This document shows, in pieces, positions 54,571-63,292 of a stretch of DNA of 64,000 nt. Position numbers and translations under genes: made by a program. The stretch lies in the NCBI GenBank assembly GCA_016706685.1, contig JADJJE010000002.1, forward strand, positions 310,001-374,000, given 5' to 3'. This stretch comes from Sandaracinaceae bacterium. Its GTDB lineage: Bacteria > Myxococcota_A > Polyangia > Polyangiales > Houyiibacteriaceae. How positions within the stretch are numbered: position 1 is the stretch's first letter; each line of letters starts with the position of its first letter. The notes beneath the pieces are model-generated. The model saw only the letters and a list, made by a program, of their open reading frames with translations. It did no database searches and was not told the origin of the DNA.

Positions 54571-56010
54571 ATGGTCGAGCATACCTTCGCTTCTCCGAGT
54601 TCCGCGCGCTTCCTTCTCCTCGGGGTGAGCGTGCTGCTGGGCGCCACGTGCCTCGCCAGCTGCACCGGCGGCGCCAGCCTCCCGCGTGACGAGGCCCTCG
54701 AGCAGCGCCTCACGCGCGCGGGCTACAGCGTGCAGCGCGGCGCCGTGAAGCCGTTCCGCATCGAAGACTGCGCGGAGCTGCCCAGCTGCTTCGGGAACAA
54801 CGCCACCAGCCCCTACGCCATGTGGTGGCTGCCGCCTGCGCCGGGCACGGCGCTGCCTGCTGCCGAGGGCATGGGGCTCCCACCTGATCCGGAGGGGCGC
54901 AGCGCGGGCTGGGCGCTGCGCGCCGACGAGGCCGTGGTCTACGTGGGTCGCACCTCGCCGGAGGCGGCGTACTTCAGCTACGCGCCCTACGTGTTCTCCC
55001 GCCAGGATGACCAGGGCGAGCGCCAGCCCATCTTCGCCAGCATCACGGACGCCGTGAACCACACCCACTTCCCGGACGGCGCCTTCGACCGGGAGATCGG
55101 CGTCATCATCACCGGCAGCCCCGAGCTCGAGGCGGAGCTGCGCCGCGGCCTGCGGGCCACCGGCCTCGCGGACGCCGACATCATCACGTTCGGCCTGCCT
55201 GCAGAGCAGGTGCGCTTCGGCAATGGCTCCGATGCAGACCTGATCATGCTGCTGCAGCGCTTCGCCCTGTTCAGCGACGCCGCGGCCGGAGCCGCCCACC
55301 TCGACGCCATCCCGGCCCACGTGATGCGCGTGACGCCGAGCGAGCCGCGCGAGGTGAGCGCGTTCCCGGTCCCCATCCGCGCCACGCGCGCGACAGGTGA
55401 CAGCGAGAGCCAGCTCACCCCCGCGCTCGACGCGCTCGAGGCCGCCGTTCGCGCTCGGCATGCGGGGGGCACCTTCACCCCTGTCCCCGTCATCTCGGCG
55501 TCGATCGTCTCGCTCGTGCTGCGCTCCGAGGCGTGCCTGGCCAACTACTCCAACTGCCTCGGCGAGATCAGCGACACGGTCTACAGCGCCGGGCCCGCCT
55601 CCCCCACGGGGATGACCGCGAACACGCTGTTCCTCACCGACGCTCCGGGCGAGCGCATCGTGGCGCTGGGCGTGAACCACGCCGCCTTCGGCCGCGCCAC
55701 CTACAGCAACATGGTGGTCATGAACTCGGCGCGCCTCGCCGGCGTGGCCGCCATGACCAGCGAGCAGATGCGTGGCAGCGCCGACGCGCTGCTCCCAGAC
55801 GATCCCGACGCCGAGTACCTCTACGCCGTGTCCATCATGCGCGACTGCGGCGACGAGCCGTATTGTGTGGAGGTCCCCACGGGGTTCCCGGGCGTCGACC
55901 TCGACGAGGCGCTGAGCTTTGCCTTCCGCGCCTATGTCCAGCCCGGGGCCAGCGTGTCCCCCGCGCCGCGCGAGCTGATCGTGGAGCGGCTGCTGCACGT
56001 GGTCCCGTGA
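54571..56010 (+). CDS. Lipoprotein of unknown function, divergent from tetR
   Basis: 479 residues, with lipoprotein signal (LLLGVSVLLGATCLASCTGG). Middle: NNATSPYAMWWLPPAPG (an aromatic/Pro-rich stretch), then YVGRTSPEAAYFSYAPYVFS and VIITGSPELEAELRRGLRATG. C-terminal half is soluble alpha/beta-like sequence with EACLANYSNCLGEI, VEVPTGFPGVDLDEALSFAF and RELIVERLLHVV. No domain recognised. The NNATSPYAMW and YSNCLGEI segments suggest a secreted binding protein or enzyme. Being divergent from a TetR repressor with a palindrome between, it is presumably induced by a small molecule. Confidence 0.6.
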   Translation: MVEHTFASPSSARFLLLGVSVLLGATCLASCTGGASLPRDEALEQRLTRAGYSVQRGAVKPFRIEDCAELPSCFGNNATSPYAMWWLPPAPGTALPAAEGMGLPPDPEGRSAGWALRADEAVVYVGRTSPEAAYFSYAPYVFSRQDDQGERQPIFASITDAVNHTHFPDGAFDREIGVIITGSPELEAELRRGLRATGLADADIITFGLPAEQVRFGNGSDADLIMLLQRFALFSDAAAGAAHLDAIPAHVMRVTPSEPREVSAFPVPIRATRATGDSESQLTPALDALEAAVRARHAGGTFTPVPVISASIVSLVLRSEACLANYSNCLGEISDTVYSAGPASPTGMTANTLFLTDAPGERIVALGVNHAAFGRATYSNMVVMNSARLAGVAAMTSEQMRGSADALLPDDPDAEYLYAVSIMRDCGDEPYCVEVPTGFPGVDLDEALSFAFRAYVQPGASVSPAPRELIVERLLHVVP

Positions 56011-56031
56011 GGCACAGACCCAGCCGCCCCG

Positions 56032-56820
56032 CTAACGATTGAGGAAGCGCAGCGAGAGCCCGTTCAGCTTGCCGCTCAACCAAGGGCTCGCTCGGTGCAG
56101 GGAAGCCAGCGTGTGCGCCAGGCCTCCGACCAAGATGGTGGCGTCGTTGCGATCGACGCCCCTCAGGATCACGTCGCAGCACTCGCCCACGTCGATGCCC
56201 CGCGGGATCCGGCTCTTGACCTTGTCGGGGTTCTTGGCCTTCACGCTGAAGCCGCGCGTCATGGGCGTGTCGATGATCCCGGGGCAGGCCACGGACACCC
56301 TCACGCCATGGGGAGCGGCCTCCACGCGCAGCGCATGCGACAGTCCGACCACCGCAGACTTGCTGGCCACGTAGGACACCTGACCGGCCGAGGGGAAGAG
56401 CCCGGCGATGGACGCGATGTTGACGATGTGCCCCGTCCGCCGGCGGACCATCTCCGGGTACACCGCGTGGATGCAGTTGACCACTCCGTAGAGGTTCACG
56501 TCGAGGACGCGCTTCCAGTCGTCGTACTCGAAGAGGTGGGTCTCCCCCGCGCGCACGATGCCCGCGCTGTTCACCAAGAAGTCGATGGGCCCGTGCTCGC
56601 GCGTGATGCCATCGATCACGGCGCGCACCTGGCCCGCGTCGCGGACGTCCAGCGGGATGCCCGTGCACCTCATCGAAAGCGCCGCCTCGCGCACCAAGTC
56701 TTCGTTCACGTCCGCGATGAAGCACCTCGCGCCCGCGGCGCCGAAGCGCTCGGCGAGGCCTCTCCCGATGCCCGATGCGCCACCGGTGATGAACACGATC
56801 TGGTTGGACAGGTCTCTCAT
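56032..56820 (-). CDS. Short-chain dehydrogenase/reductase
   Basis: 262-residue NAD(P)-dependent oxidoreductase of the classical SDR type. Cofactor motif TGGASGIGRGLAERFG (residues 11-26), Asp for NADH preference in CFIADVNEDLV, the NSAG motif (LVNSAGIVRAG), catalytic Ser in NIASIAGLF and the YxxxK pair in SYVASKSAVVGL, with RVSVACPGIIDTPM for the C-terminal side. Intact. Co-oriented with the methyltransferase gene 9 bp upstream, so an operon of two. The substrate cannot be told. Confidence 0.87.
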   Translation of the reverse strand: MRDLSNQIVFITGGASGIGRGLAERFGAAGARCFIADVNEDLVREAALSMRCTGIPLDVRDAGQVRAVIDGITREHGPIDFLVNSAGIVRAGETHLFEYDDWKRVLDVNLYGVVNCIHAVYPEMVRRRTGHIVNIASIAGLFPSAGQVSYVASKSAVVGLSHALRVEAAPHGVRVSVACPGIIDTPMTRGFSVKAKNPDKVKSRIPRGIDVGECCDVILRGVDRNDATILVGGLAHTLASLHRASPWLSGKLNGLSLRFLNR

Positions 56821-56829
56821 GGGGCCTCC

Positions 56830-57459
56830 TCAGCGCCTCACCCCGAAGAACCGACAGACCCAGCCCTGGCCCTGGTGGTAGATGCCCTCGCGCAGCTGGA
56901 CCTCGCCCTCCAGCAGCTCGAGCACGTCGCAGCCCTCGAACAGCTGGCGCAGGTCGTCCGCGGTGAAGAGCTGGTCCGGGTCGCGCGGGCCGCCCGAGGC
57001 GTGGTGCGGCTGGTAGGTGAGCTGGCGCTGGCCGAAGACCTCCACGATCACGTGTCCGCCCGGGCGCACGGCGCGCAGCAGCTTCGGATACAGCTCGGCG
57101 CGCACGGCCGAGGGAAAGTGCGCGTACACGAAGGCCAGCGCGTCCACGCTCTCGTCCGCGTAGTCCATGGCCATCGCGTCGCCCACCCGATAGTCGAGGG
57201 CGTCCTCGTACCCCGCGCACAGCACCAGCGCCTTGCGCTGCGCCTCGCTCGACAGGTCGCAGGCGTCCACCGTCCAGCCCTGGCGCAGCGCGAAGGCGGC
57301 GTTGCGCGCCTCGCCCTCGGCGGGCAGCAGCAGCCGGCCGGGCGGCAGCGCGCTCAGCTTCTCGGCGAAATAGACGTTCGGCTCGGTGCCGTAGGCAAAG
57401 GGCTGGGCGCCGTAGCGCTCGTCCCACATGGCCCGCGTGGCGTTCAGGTCTTGGGTCAT
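56830..57459 (-). CDS. Class I SAM-dependent methyltransferase (TehB/thiopurine-type)
   Basis: 209 residues. The start MWDERYGAQPFAYGTEPNVYF is typical of small tellurite-resistance/thiopurine-type methyltransferases (W-E-x-R-Y/F, G-T-E-P-N). The SAM site is LLLPAEGEARNAAFALRQGW rather than the common D-x-G-x-G, with the acidic residue later in WTVDACDLSSEA. DAMAMDYADESVDALAFVY and AVRPGGHVIVEVFG follow. The C-terminal HHASGGPRDPDQLFTADDL region likely closes the substrate pocket. Monocistronic with the SDR gene. The substrate is unknown; related enzymes methylate thiols, selenium or tellurium oxyanions. Confidence 0.75.
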   Translation of the reverse strand: MTQDLNATRAMWDERYGAQPFAYGTEPNVYFAEKLSALPPGRLLLPAEGEARNAAFALRQGWTVDACDLSSEAQRKALVLCAGYEDALDYRVGDAMAMDYADESVDALAFVYAHFPSAVRAELYPKLLRAVRPGGHVIVEVFGQRQLTYQPHHASGGPRDPDQLFTADDLRQLFEGCDVLELLEGEVQLREGIYHQGQGWVCRFFGVRR

Positions 57460-57553
57460 CGGGGGCTAGGGTAGCGCGCCGAGCCAGGCCCATGGGGGCC
57501 CTCGTAACACCAGCGCGTGCTCGCGCGACAAGGTCGAGTAGGATCACCCCCAA

Positions 57554-59596
57554 ATGACCGCAGCACCTGACGCGCAGAACCCCTTGCTCGACCTCGGCTT
57601 CGAGCTGCCCTTCCACGCCGTTCGCGCGGAGCACGCCGTGCCGGCCACGGACACCCTCATCGCCGCCGCCAGCGCGGCCATGGACGCGGTTCGCGCCAAC
57701 ACCAGCCCGCCCACCTACGCCAACACGCTGGGCGCCATGGAGGCCGCCACCGCCAAGCTGGAGCTGGCCAGCACCGTGCTCGAGCACCTCGAGAGCGTGG
57801 CCACCACCGACGCGCTGCGCGAGGCCTACAACCAGACCATCCCCAAGACCACCGCCTTCTGGTCGGCGCTCTCCATGGACCACGGGCTCTACGAGCGCGT
57901 GAAGGCCTTCTCGCTCACGGCCGAGGCGGCGTCGCTCGACCCCACCCGTGCGCGCTTCCTGAAGAAGACGCTGGACAGCTTCCGGCGCAACGGCGCCGCG
58001 CTCGAGGGCGACAAGAAGACGCGCCTCGAGGCCATCGACACGCGCCTCTCCGAGATCACCACGCGCTTCTCGCAGAACGTGCTGGACTCCACCAACGCCT
58101 ACGAGCTGTACCTCCCGACCGAAGCGAGCCTGGCCGGGCTGCCCGACAGCGCCAAGGTGGCCGCGCGCGAGGCGGCTGCGGCCCAGGGCAAGGACGGGTG
58201 GCGGTTCACGCTACACGCGCCCAGCGTCATCCCGTTGCTCACCTATCTGGACGACCGCGTGGTGCGCGAGCAGGTCTGGCGGGCGTACAACACGCGCGCC
58301 ACCAGCGGGGACCACGACAACGGGCCGCTGCTGCAAGAGATCGTCGCGCTACGCGCCGAGAAGGCCACGCTGCTGGGCTACCAGAACTTCGCGGACCTGG
58401 TGCTGGAGAGCCGCATGGCGGCCACCGGTGCCCGCGCGCGCGAGTTCGTGGACGACCTGGTCACGCGTACCGAGGCCGCGTTCGCGCACGAGAACGACGA
58501 GCTGCTGGCCTTCCGGCGCGAGCTCGAGGGTCCTGACGCCGAGGCTCTCTCGCCCTGGGACGTGGGCTACTACGCCGAGAAGCTGCGCCGCGCGCGCTTC
58601 GACTTCGACGAGGAGGAGCTGCGCCCCTACTTCCCCGTGAAGGGCGTGCTCGATGGCCTGTTTGCCATCGTGCAGCGCCTGTTCGATGTGCGTATCGAGC
58701 CCACCACGCTGCCCACGTGGGACCCCGAGGTCACGACTTACCGCATCGTGGATCCGGACGGCGCGCACGTGGCCACCTTCTACGCGGACCTCTTCCCGCG
58801 CGAGAACAAGCGCGGCGGGGCGTGGATGCACCCGCTCATCTCGGCGGTGGACGGTGGCCCGCAGCTGGGCCTGTTCTGCGCCAACAACACCAAGCCCACG
58901 GCGGACAAGCCGGCGCTGCTCACGCACCGTGAGGTGGAGACGCTGTTCCACGAGTTCGGGCACCTGTTGCACCACTCACTCAGCCGCGTGTCCGTGCGCA
59001 GCCTGGCGGGCACCAACGTGGCCTGGGACTTCGTGGAGCTGCCGTCGCAGATCATGGAGAACTGGTGCTGGGAGCGCGAGGCGCTGGACCTGTTCGCGCG
59101 CCACTACGAGACCAACGAGCCCATCCCCGAGGCGCTCTTCCAGAAGATGACCAGCGCGCGCACGTTCCGCGCGGGCAACGCGCAGATGCGTCAGCTGGGT
59201 TTCTCCAGCGTGGACCTGCGCCTGCACACCGAGTACGACCCGGCGCGAGACGGCACCGTGCTCGCCTACTCACGGCGCCTGCTCACGCGCTTCTCGGCCT
59301 GCCCCTACCCGGACGAGTACGCCATGATCGCGGGCTTCACCCACCTGTTCTCGAGCCCCGTGGGCTACGCCGCCGCCTACTACAGCTACAAGTGGGCCGA
59401 GGTGCTGGACGCGGACGCCTTCTCGCGCTTCGCCGCCGAGGGCGTCACCAACCCGAGCGTGGGCCGTGCCTTCCGCGAGGCCGTGCTCGAGATGGGCGAC
59501 AGCCGCGACCCGGGCGAGCTCTACCGCGCGTTCATGGGCCGCGACCCCGACCTCACCGCGCTCTTGCGGCGCTCGGGGCTGGCCCAGGCAGCCTGA
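57554..59596 (+). CDS. prlC: Oligopeptidase A (M3 family)
   Basis: Zinc metallopeptidase of 680 residues, the length of E. coli oligopeptidase A (PrlC/OpdA). Degrades short peptides including cleaved signal peptides in the cytoplasm. The HExxH motif is in VETLFHEFGHLLHHSLS, followed by the VPSQIMEN-like VELPSQIMENWCWE, which carries the third ligand Glu. Conserved lines LRPYFPVKGVLDGLF, VATFYADLFPRENKRGGAW and AYYSYKWAEVLDADAFSRF. No signal peptide. Monocistronic and intact. Other M3 peptidases (dipeptidyl carboxypeptidase) are less likely because of the domain order. Confidence 0.92.
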   Translation: MTAAPDAQNPLLDLGFELPFHAVRAEHAVPATDTLIAAASAAMDAVRANTSPPTYANTLGAMEAATAKLELASTVLEHLESVATTDALREAYNQTIPKTTAFWSALSMDHGLYERVKAFSLTAEAASLDPTRARFLKKTLDSFRRNGAALEGDKKTRLEAIDTRLSEITTRFSQNVLDSTNAYELYLPTEASLAGLPDSAKVAAREAAAAQGKDGWRFTLHAPSVIPLLTYLDDRVVREQVWRAYNTRATSGDHDNGPLLQEIVALRAEKATLLGYQNFADLVLESRMAATGARAREFVDDLVTRTEAAFAHENDELLAFRRELEGPDAEALSPWDVGYYAEKLRRARFDFDEEELRPYFPVKGVLDGLFAIVQRLFDVRIEPTTLPTWDPEVTTYRIVDPDGAHVATFYADLFPRENKRGGAWMHPLISAVDGGPQLGLFCANNTKPTADKPALLTHREVETLFHEFGHLLHHSLSRVSVRSLAGTNVAWDFVELPSQIMENWCWEREALDLFARHYETNEPIPEALFQKMTSARTFRAGNAQMRQLGFSSVDLRLHTEYDPARDGTVLAYSRRLLTRFSACPYPDEYAMIAGFTHLFSSPVGYAAAYYSYKWAEVLDADAFSRFAAEGVTNPSVGRAFREAVLEMGDSRDPGELYRAFMGRDPDLTALLRRSGLAQAA

Positions 59597-59604
59597 GCCG
59601 GCGC

Positions 59605-61011
59605 TCACTTCCCCAGCTGCGCCAAGCATGCATAGGCCGCGTACTTGTAGCTCTCGGCCAGCGTGGGGAAGTTGAAGACCATCTCGATGAAGAGGTCCAC
59701 CGTGGCGCCGGCCATCAGCGCCGTCTGCCCGATGTGGACCAGCTCGCTCGCGCGCTCGCCGATGACGTGCACGCCCACGATCTTGCGCGTGTGGCGGTGC
59801 ACCACCAGCTTGGTGATGCCCTCGGTGTCGCCCGTGATCTGCCCGCGCGCGTTCTCGCGGTAGAAGGCCCTTCCCACCACCACGTCGAGGCCGGCCGCGC
59901 GCGCGCTCTCCTCGCTCTCGCCCACCGAGCTGAGCTCGGGGATGGTGTAGATGCCGTAGGGCAGGGTGCCCGACACGCTCTTCTTGTAGTCGAAGCCGAA
60001 GGCGTGGCAGACGGCCACGCGCGCCTGCTCCATCGATGTGGAGGCCAGCGCTGGGAAGCCGATGACGTCGCCCGCCGCCAGCACGTAGGGCGCCGCGGTG
60101 CGGTAGACCTCGTCCACCGTGAGCAGCCCGCGCGAGTTGGGGCGTACGCCCACGTGCTCGAGGCCCAGGTCCGCCGTGCAGCCCATGCGCCCCGCGGCGA
60201 AGAGCAGGTGGTGCGTGACCAGCGTGTCGTCTCCCAGCTGGGTGTGCACGCTGTCTCCGTCAGCACCCAACGTGACGGCGCCCCACGCGCGCCCCAGGTG
60301 CAGGCGCACGCCCAGCTCGGCCATGGCGCGCTCGAGCGCGGCCACCATCTCGCGGTCCATGAAGCCCAGGATCTCGTCGCGCGCCTCCACCAGCTCCACC
60401 GGGATGCCCAGCGCCGCGAACATGCACGCGTACTCGCAGCCGATCACGCCCGCGCCCAGGATGGTGAGCGAGCGCGGCAGCTCCCCGATCTCCAGCACTT
60501 CGTCGGAGTCGTGCACCAGCGGCGACGCGAAGTCGATGTCGTCCGGCTGGCGCGGCTTGGTGCCCGTGGCCACCAGCACGAACTTGGCGCGCAGCGTGCG
60601 CGTGCTGCCGTCCGCGTGCGTGACGCACACCTCGTGCGGGCCGGTGAAGCGCGCGTGCCCCTCGATGAGCTCCACCTGGTGCCGTGCGAGGTTGTTGCGG
60701 ATGCGCAGAGACTCGGCTGCTGCGATGGCGGCCTTCCGCCCCATGAGCCCGTGCAGCATGCGCTGCGGCTCGAGGTCGATGGCCACCCCGTAGAGCGACC
60801 GGCTGCGGTGCCCCGAGAGGTACAGCGCCGCCTCGCGCAGCGTCTTGCTGGGCAGGGTGCCCGTGTGCACCGCTGCGCCGCCGGGCTCTTTGGCGCGCTC
60901 CACCACGGCCACGCGCTTGCCGAAGTAGGCCGCCTGCGCCGCGCCCTTCTCGCCTGCGGGGCCGCCGCCGATGACCAGCAGATCCAGCTCGTCTGCGCCC
61001 TCGGCCGTCAT
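59605..61011 (-). CDS. sthA: Soluble pyridine nucleotide transhydrogenase
   Basis: Flavoprotein of the disulfide-reductase fold (468 residues) that transfers hydride between NADPH and NAD+. FAD motif LLVIGGGPAGEKGAAQAAY, then the diagnostic region PGGAAVHTGTLPSKTLRE, which has the H-x-G-T-x-P-S-K of SthA and no redox Cys pair (as in E. coli SthA, where C-x4-C is absent). NAD motif ILGAGVIGCEYACMFAALG; C-terminal dimerisation domain with VVHRHTRKIVGVHVIGERAS. Starts with the ATG overlapping the stop of the molybdopterin oxidoreductase gene (ATGA), so translationally coupled to it. Confidence 0.88.
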   Translation of the reverse strand: MTAEGADELDLLVIGGGPAGEKGAAQAAYFGKRVAVVERAKEPGGAAVHTGTLPSKTLREAALYLSGHRSRSLYGVAIDLEPQRMLHGLMGRKAAIAAAESLRIRNNLARHQVELIEGHARFTGPHEVCVTHADGSTRTLRAKFVLVATGTKPRQPDDIDFASPLVHDSDEVLEIGELPRSLTILGAGVIGCEYACMFAALGIPVELVEARDEILGFMDREMVAALERAMAELGVRLHLGRAWGAVTLGADGDSVHTQLGDDTLVTHHLLFAAGRMGCTADLGLEHVGVRPNSRGLLTVDEVYRTAAPYVLAAGDVIGFPALASTSMEQARVAVCHAFGFDYKKSVSGTLPYGIYTIPELSSVGESEESARAAGLDVVVGRAFYRENARGQITGDTEGITKLVVHRHTRKIVGVHVIGERASELVHIGQTALMAGATVDLFIEMVFNFPTLAESYKYAAYACLAQLGK

Positions 61012-63179
61012 GACGCGGCCTCCGCCAGCTCGAGCGTGAGCTCCACGGGCACCCCGTTCAGCGCCGCGTTGCCGGTCAGGGTGTCCAGCAGCGTCTCGTC
61101 GGTCAGGTCGTTCACGCTCACGCCCGGGTGCGCGCTCGCCACGCGCAGCTGCACGCCCTCCCGCTGGTGGCCGAAGCCGTGCGGCAGCGAGACCACGCCG
61201 GGCATGATGTCGTCCGTGAGCTCGGCCACCACGCTCACCTCGCCCGTGCGCGAGCGCAGCCGCACGTGCGCGCCGTCCACCACGCCCAGGCGCGCGGCGT
61301 CGTCTGGGTGCAGCATGGCCGTGCAACGGTCGCGGCCCTTCATCAGGCGCTCGCTGTTGTGCAGCCAGCTGTTGTTGCTGCGCACGTGGCGTCGGCCGAT
61401 GAGCACCAGGCTGCGCTCGTCGTCGCCCATGCTGGCGCGCAGGCGCTCCACGTCGGCCAGCATGGGCGCGGGCGCCAGCTCCACATAGGCGTGCTGCTCG
61501 GGCAGGCGCTCGCGCAGGCAGGGCTGGAGCGCGCCGAAGTCCTCCCCGTGTGGGTTCTCGCGCAGCTTCTTCAGCGTGAGCCCGTCCTTCAGCAGGTTGG
61601 CGCCCGAGCCGTAGGGGCCCGTGCGCAGGCCCACGTCCAGCATGCGCTCGGGCCCTGCCTTCTCGAGCGCGCGCAGCCGGAGCACTTCCTTGTCCATGCG
61701 CCCCCCGCGCAGCGCCGCCAGACGGCGCGCCAGCCCCAGGTGGATCTGCCAGTCGTCCAGGGCGCCCCGCTTGGGAGGGAAGGTCGGCAGGCTGAACTTG
61801 GCCGTGTTGCGCACCGCGAAGATGTGCAGCGCCAGGTCGTAGTGTGGACGCTCGAGCGGCGAAAGCGGCGGCAGGATCAGGTGCGCGTGGCGCGTGGTCT
61901 CGTTGATGTACGGGTCCACGCTGATGAGCAGGTCCAGCTTGCCGAGCGCGCGGTCCAGCTGCCCGCCGTTGGGCGTGGACAGCACGGGGTTGCCCGCCAT
62001 GGTGAGGAGCCCGCGGATCTGCCCGGTGCCCTCGGTGAGGATCTCTTCGGCCAGCACCGCCACCGGCAGCTCACCGCCGAACTCGGCCAGCCCGCGCACG
62101 CGGCTGCGCCAGCGGCCGTGGCTGCCGCGCCCCACGCCGAAGCCGCCCACGGCCTTGAGCGAGTCGAGCGCGGGCTGCGTGAACATGACGCCGCCCTCGC
62201 GGTCCACGTTGCCCGTGATGGCGTTGAGCGCATAGACCAGCCACGCGCACAGGCCGCCGAAGCGCTGGGTGGAAGCCCCCATGCGCCCGTACACGGCTGC
62301 CCGCCGCGCCGCGAGCAGGCGCGTGGCGATGCTGCCCAGCACGTCTGGCGAGATGCCGGTGTGGTCGGCTGTGAACGCGGCCGGAAACTCCTTGGCCACG
62401 GCGCGCAGCTCGTCGAGCCCGCGCGTCAGCCCCTCGAGGTTGCCGAGCCGCACGGCGCCCCGCGCGAACACCTCGTTCACCAACGACAGCAAGAACAGCG
62501 CGTCGCTGCCTGGCCGGATGAAGTGGTGCTCAGTCGCGCTGCGGGCGCTCTCCGTGCGGCGCGGGTCCAGCAGGATCACTTGCCCGCCGCGCCCCCGGAT
62601 GGCGTCGAGGCGCTTGCGGATGCCGGGGGCGCTCATCAGGCTGCCGTTGCTGGCCAGCGGGTTGGCGCCCAGCATCAACAAGAAGTCCGTGCGGTCCACG
62701 TCGGGCACGGGCGCCAGGAGCTGGTGCCCGAACATGTAGTACGCCGCGAACATGTGCGGCAGCTGGTCCACGCTGGTGGCCGAGAAGCGGTTCTTGCTGC
62801 GCAGCGCCCGCAGGATGGTGGGCCCGAACAGCATGGCCCCCATGTTGTGCACGTTGGGGTTGCCCAGGTACGCCGCCATCGCGTCGTTGCCGTGCCGCCG
62901 CTGCAGGCCGTGGATGCGCTCGGCCGCCTCGTCCAGCGCCTCGTCCCACGAGATGGGCACGAAGCCGCCGCGCTCGCGGCGCATGGGCTCGCGCACGCGG
63001 TCCGGGTCGTCGTGCAGGTCGGAGAGCGCGGTGGCCTTCGGGCAGATGTGGCCTTGGCTGAACGGGTCCCGCTCGTCACCGCGGGTGGCCAGCACCTTGT
63101 CTCCGTGGACCTCGAGCGTGATGCCACACATGGCCTCACAGAGTGAGCACGTGCGGTGATGGAGCGTGGGCGTCGACAT
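61008..63179 (-). CDS. Molybdopterin oxidoreductase (single-subunit, Fe4S4)
   Basis: 723-residue bis-MGD enzyme. N-terminal 4Fe-4S motif C11-xx-C14-xxx-C18 and C46 (TCSLCEAMCG, HICPKATAL), then FVPISWDEALDEAAERI and SVDQLPHMFAAYYMFG. Molybdopterin-binding regions include LLMLGANPLASNGSLM, VILLDPRRTESARSATEHHF and RPGSDALFLLSLVNEVF; further GLLTMAGNPVLSTPNG and RSNNSWLHNSERLMKGR. C-terminal MopB_CT domain (LRSRTGEVSVVAELTDDIMP). No twin-arginine signal, so cytoplasmic. Close to FdhF- and assimilatory-type enzymes. The Mo ligand (Ser, Cys or SeCys) could not be placed. The sthA gene follows directly. Confidence 0.85.
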   Translation of the reverse strand: MSTPTLHHRTCSLCEAMCGITLEVHGDKVLATRGDERDPFSQGHICPKATALSDLHDDPDRVREPMRRERGGFVPISWDEALDEAAERIHGLQRRHGNDAMAAYLGNPNVHNMGAMLFGPTILRALRSKNRFSATSVDQLPHMFAAYYMFGHQLLAPVPDVDRTDFLLMLGANPLASNGSLMSAPGIRKRLDAIRGRGGQVILLDPRRTESARSATEHHFIRPGSDALFLLSLVNEVFARGAVRLGNLEGLTRGLDELRAVAKEFPAAFTADHTGISPDVLGSIATRLLAARRAAVYGRMGASTQRFGGLCAWLVYALNAITGNVDREGGVMFTQPALDSLKAVGGFGVGRGSHGRWRSRVRGLAEFGGELPVAVLAEEILTEGTGQIRGLLTMAGNPVLSTPNGGQLDRALGKLDLLISVDPYINETTRHAHLILPPLSPLERPHYDLALHIFAVRNTAKFSLPTFPPKRGALDDWQIHLGLARRLAALRGGRMDKEVLRLRALEKAGPERMLDVGLRTGPYGSGANLLKDGLTLKKLRENPHGEDFGALQPCLRERLPEQHAYVELAPAPMLADVERLRASMGDDERSLVLIGRRHVRSNNSWLHNSERLMKGRDRCTAMLHPDDAARLGVVDGAHVRLRSRTGEVSVVAELTDDIMPGVVSLPHGFGHQREGVQLRVASAHPGVSVNDLTDETLLDTLTGNAALNGVPVELTLELAEAAS

Positions 63180-63194
63180 GCGCGCCAGCATACA

Positions 63195-63241
63195 CGGCAG
63201 GCGTGGCGCTTCGGCAAACGAAGGGCGATCTCCGCCTGCCG
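63195..63241. other. Nested hairpin in a divergent promoter region
   Basis: Outer arms CGGCAGGCG (63195-63203) and CGCCTGCCG (63233-63241) are a perfect 9-bp inverted repeat; within, CTTCG and CGAAG flank a GCAAA loop. The structure begins 16 bp upstream of the molybdopterin oxidoreductase start (in its leader) and lies 52 bp before the start of the facing lipoprotein gene. Function (leader RNA or operator) unknown. Confidence 0.4.
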
Positions 63242-63292
63242 AGGTGTCAGGCATGTGATATCAAGCCGAGTGTGACGCGACAGGAGGCCGAC

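Noticed and set aside
54513..54572. TetR start at the ATG 54569 or 54572
   Set aside because: It would overlap the start of the divergent lipoprotein gene and add residues without similarity to TetR; the GTG at 54512 fits the family length.
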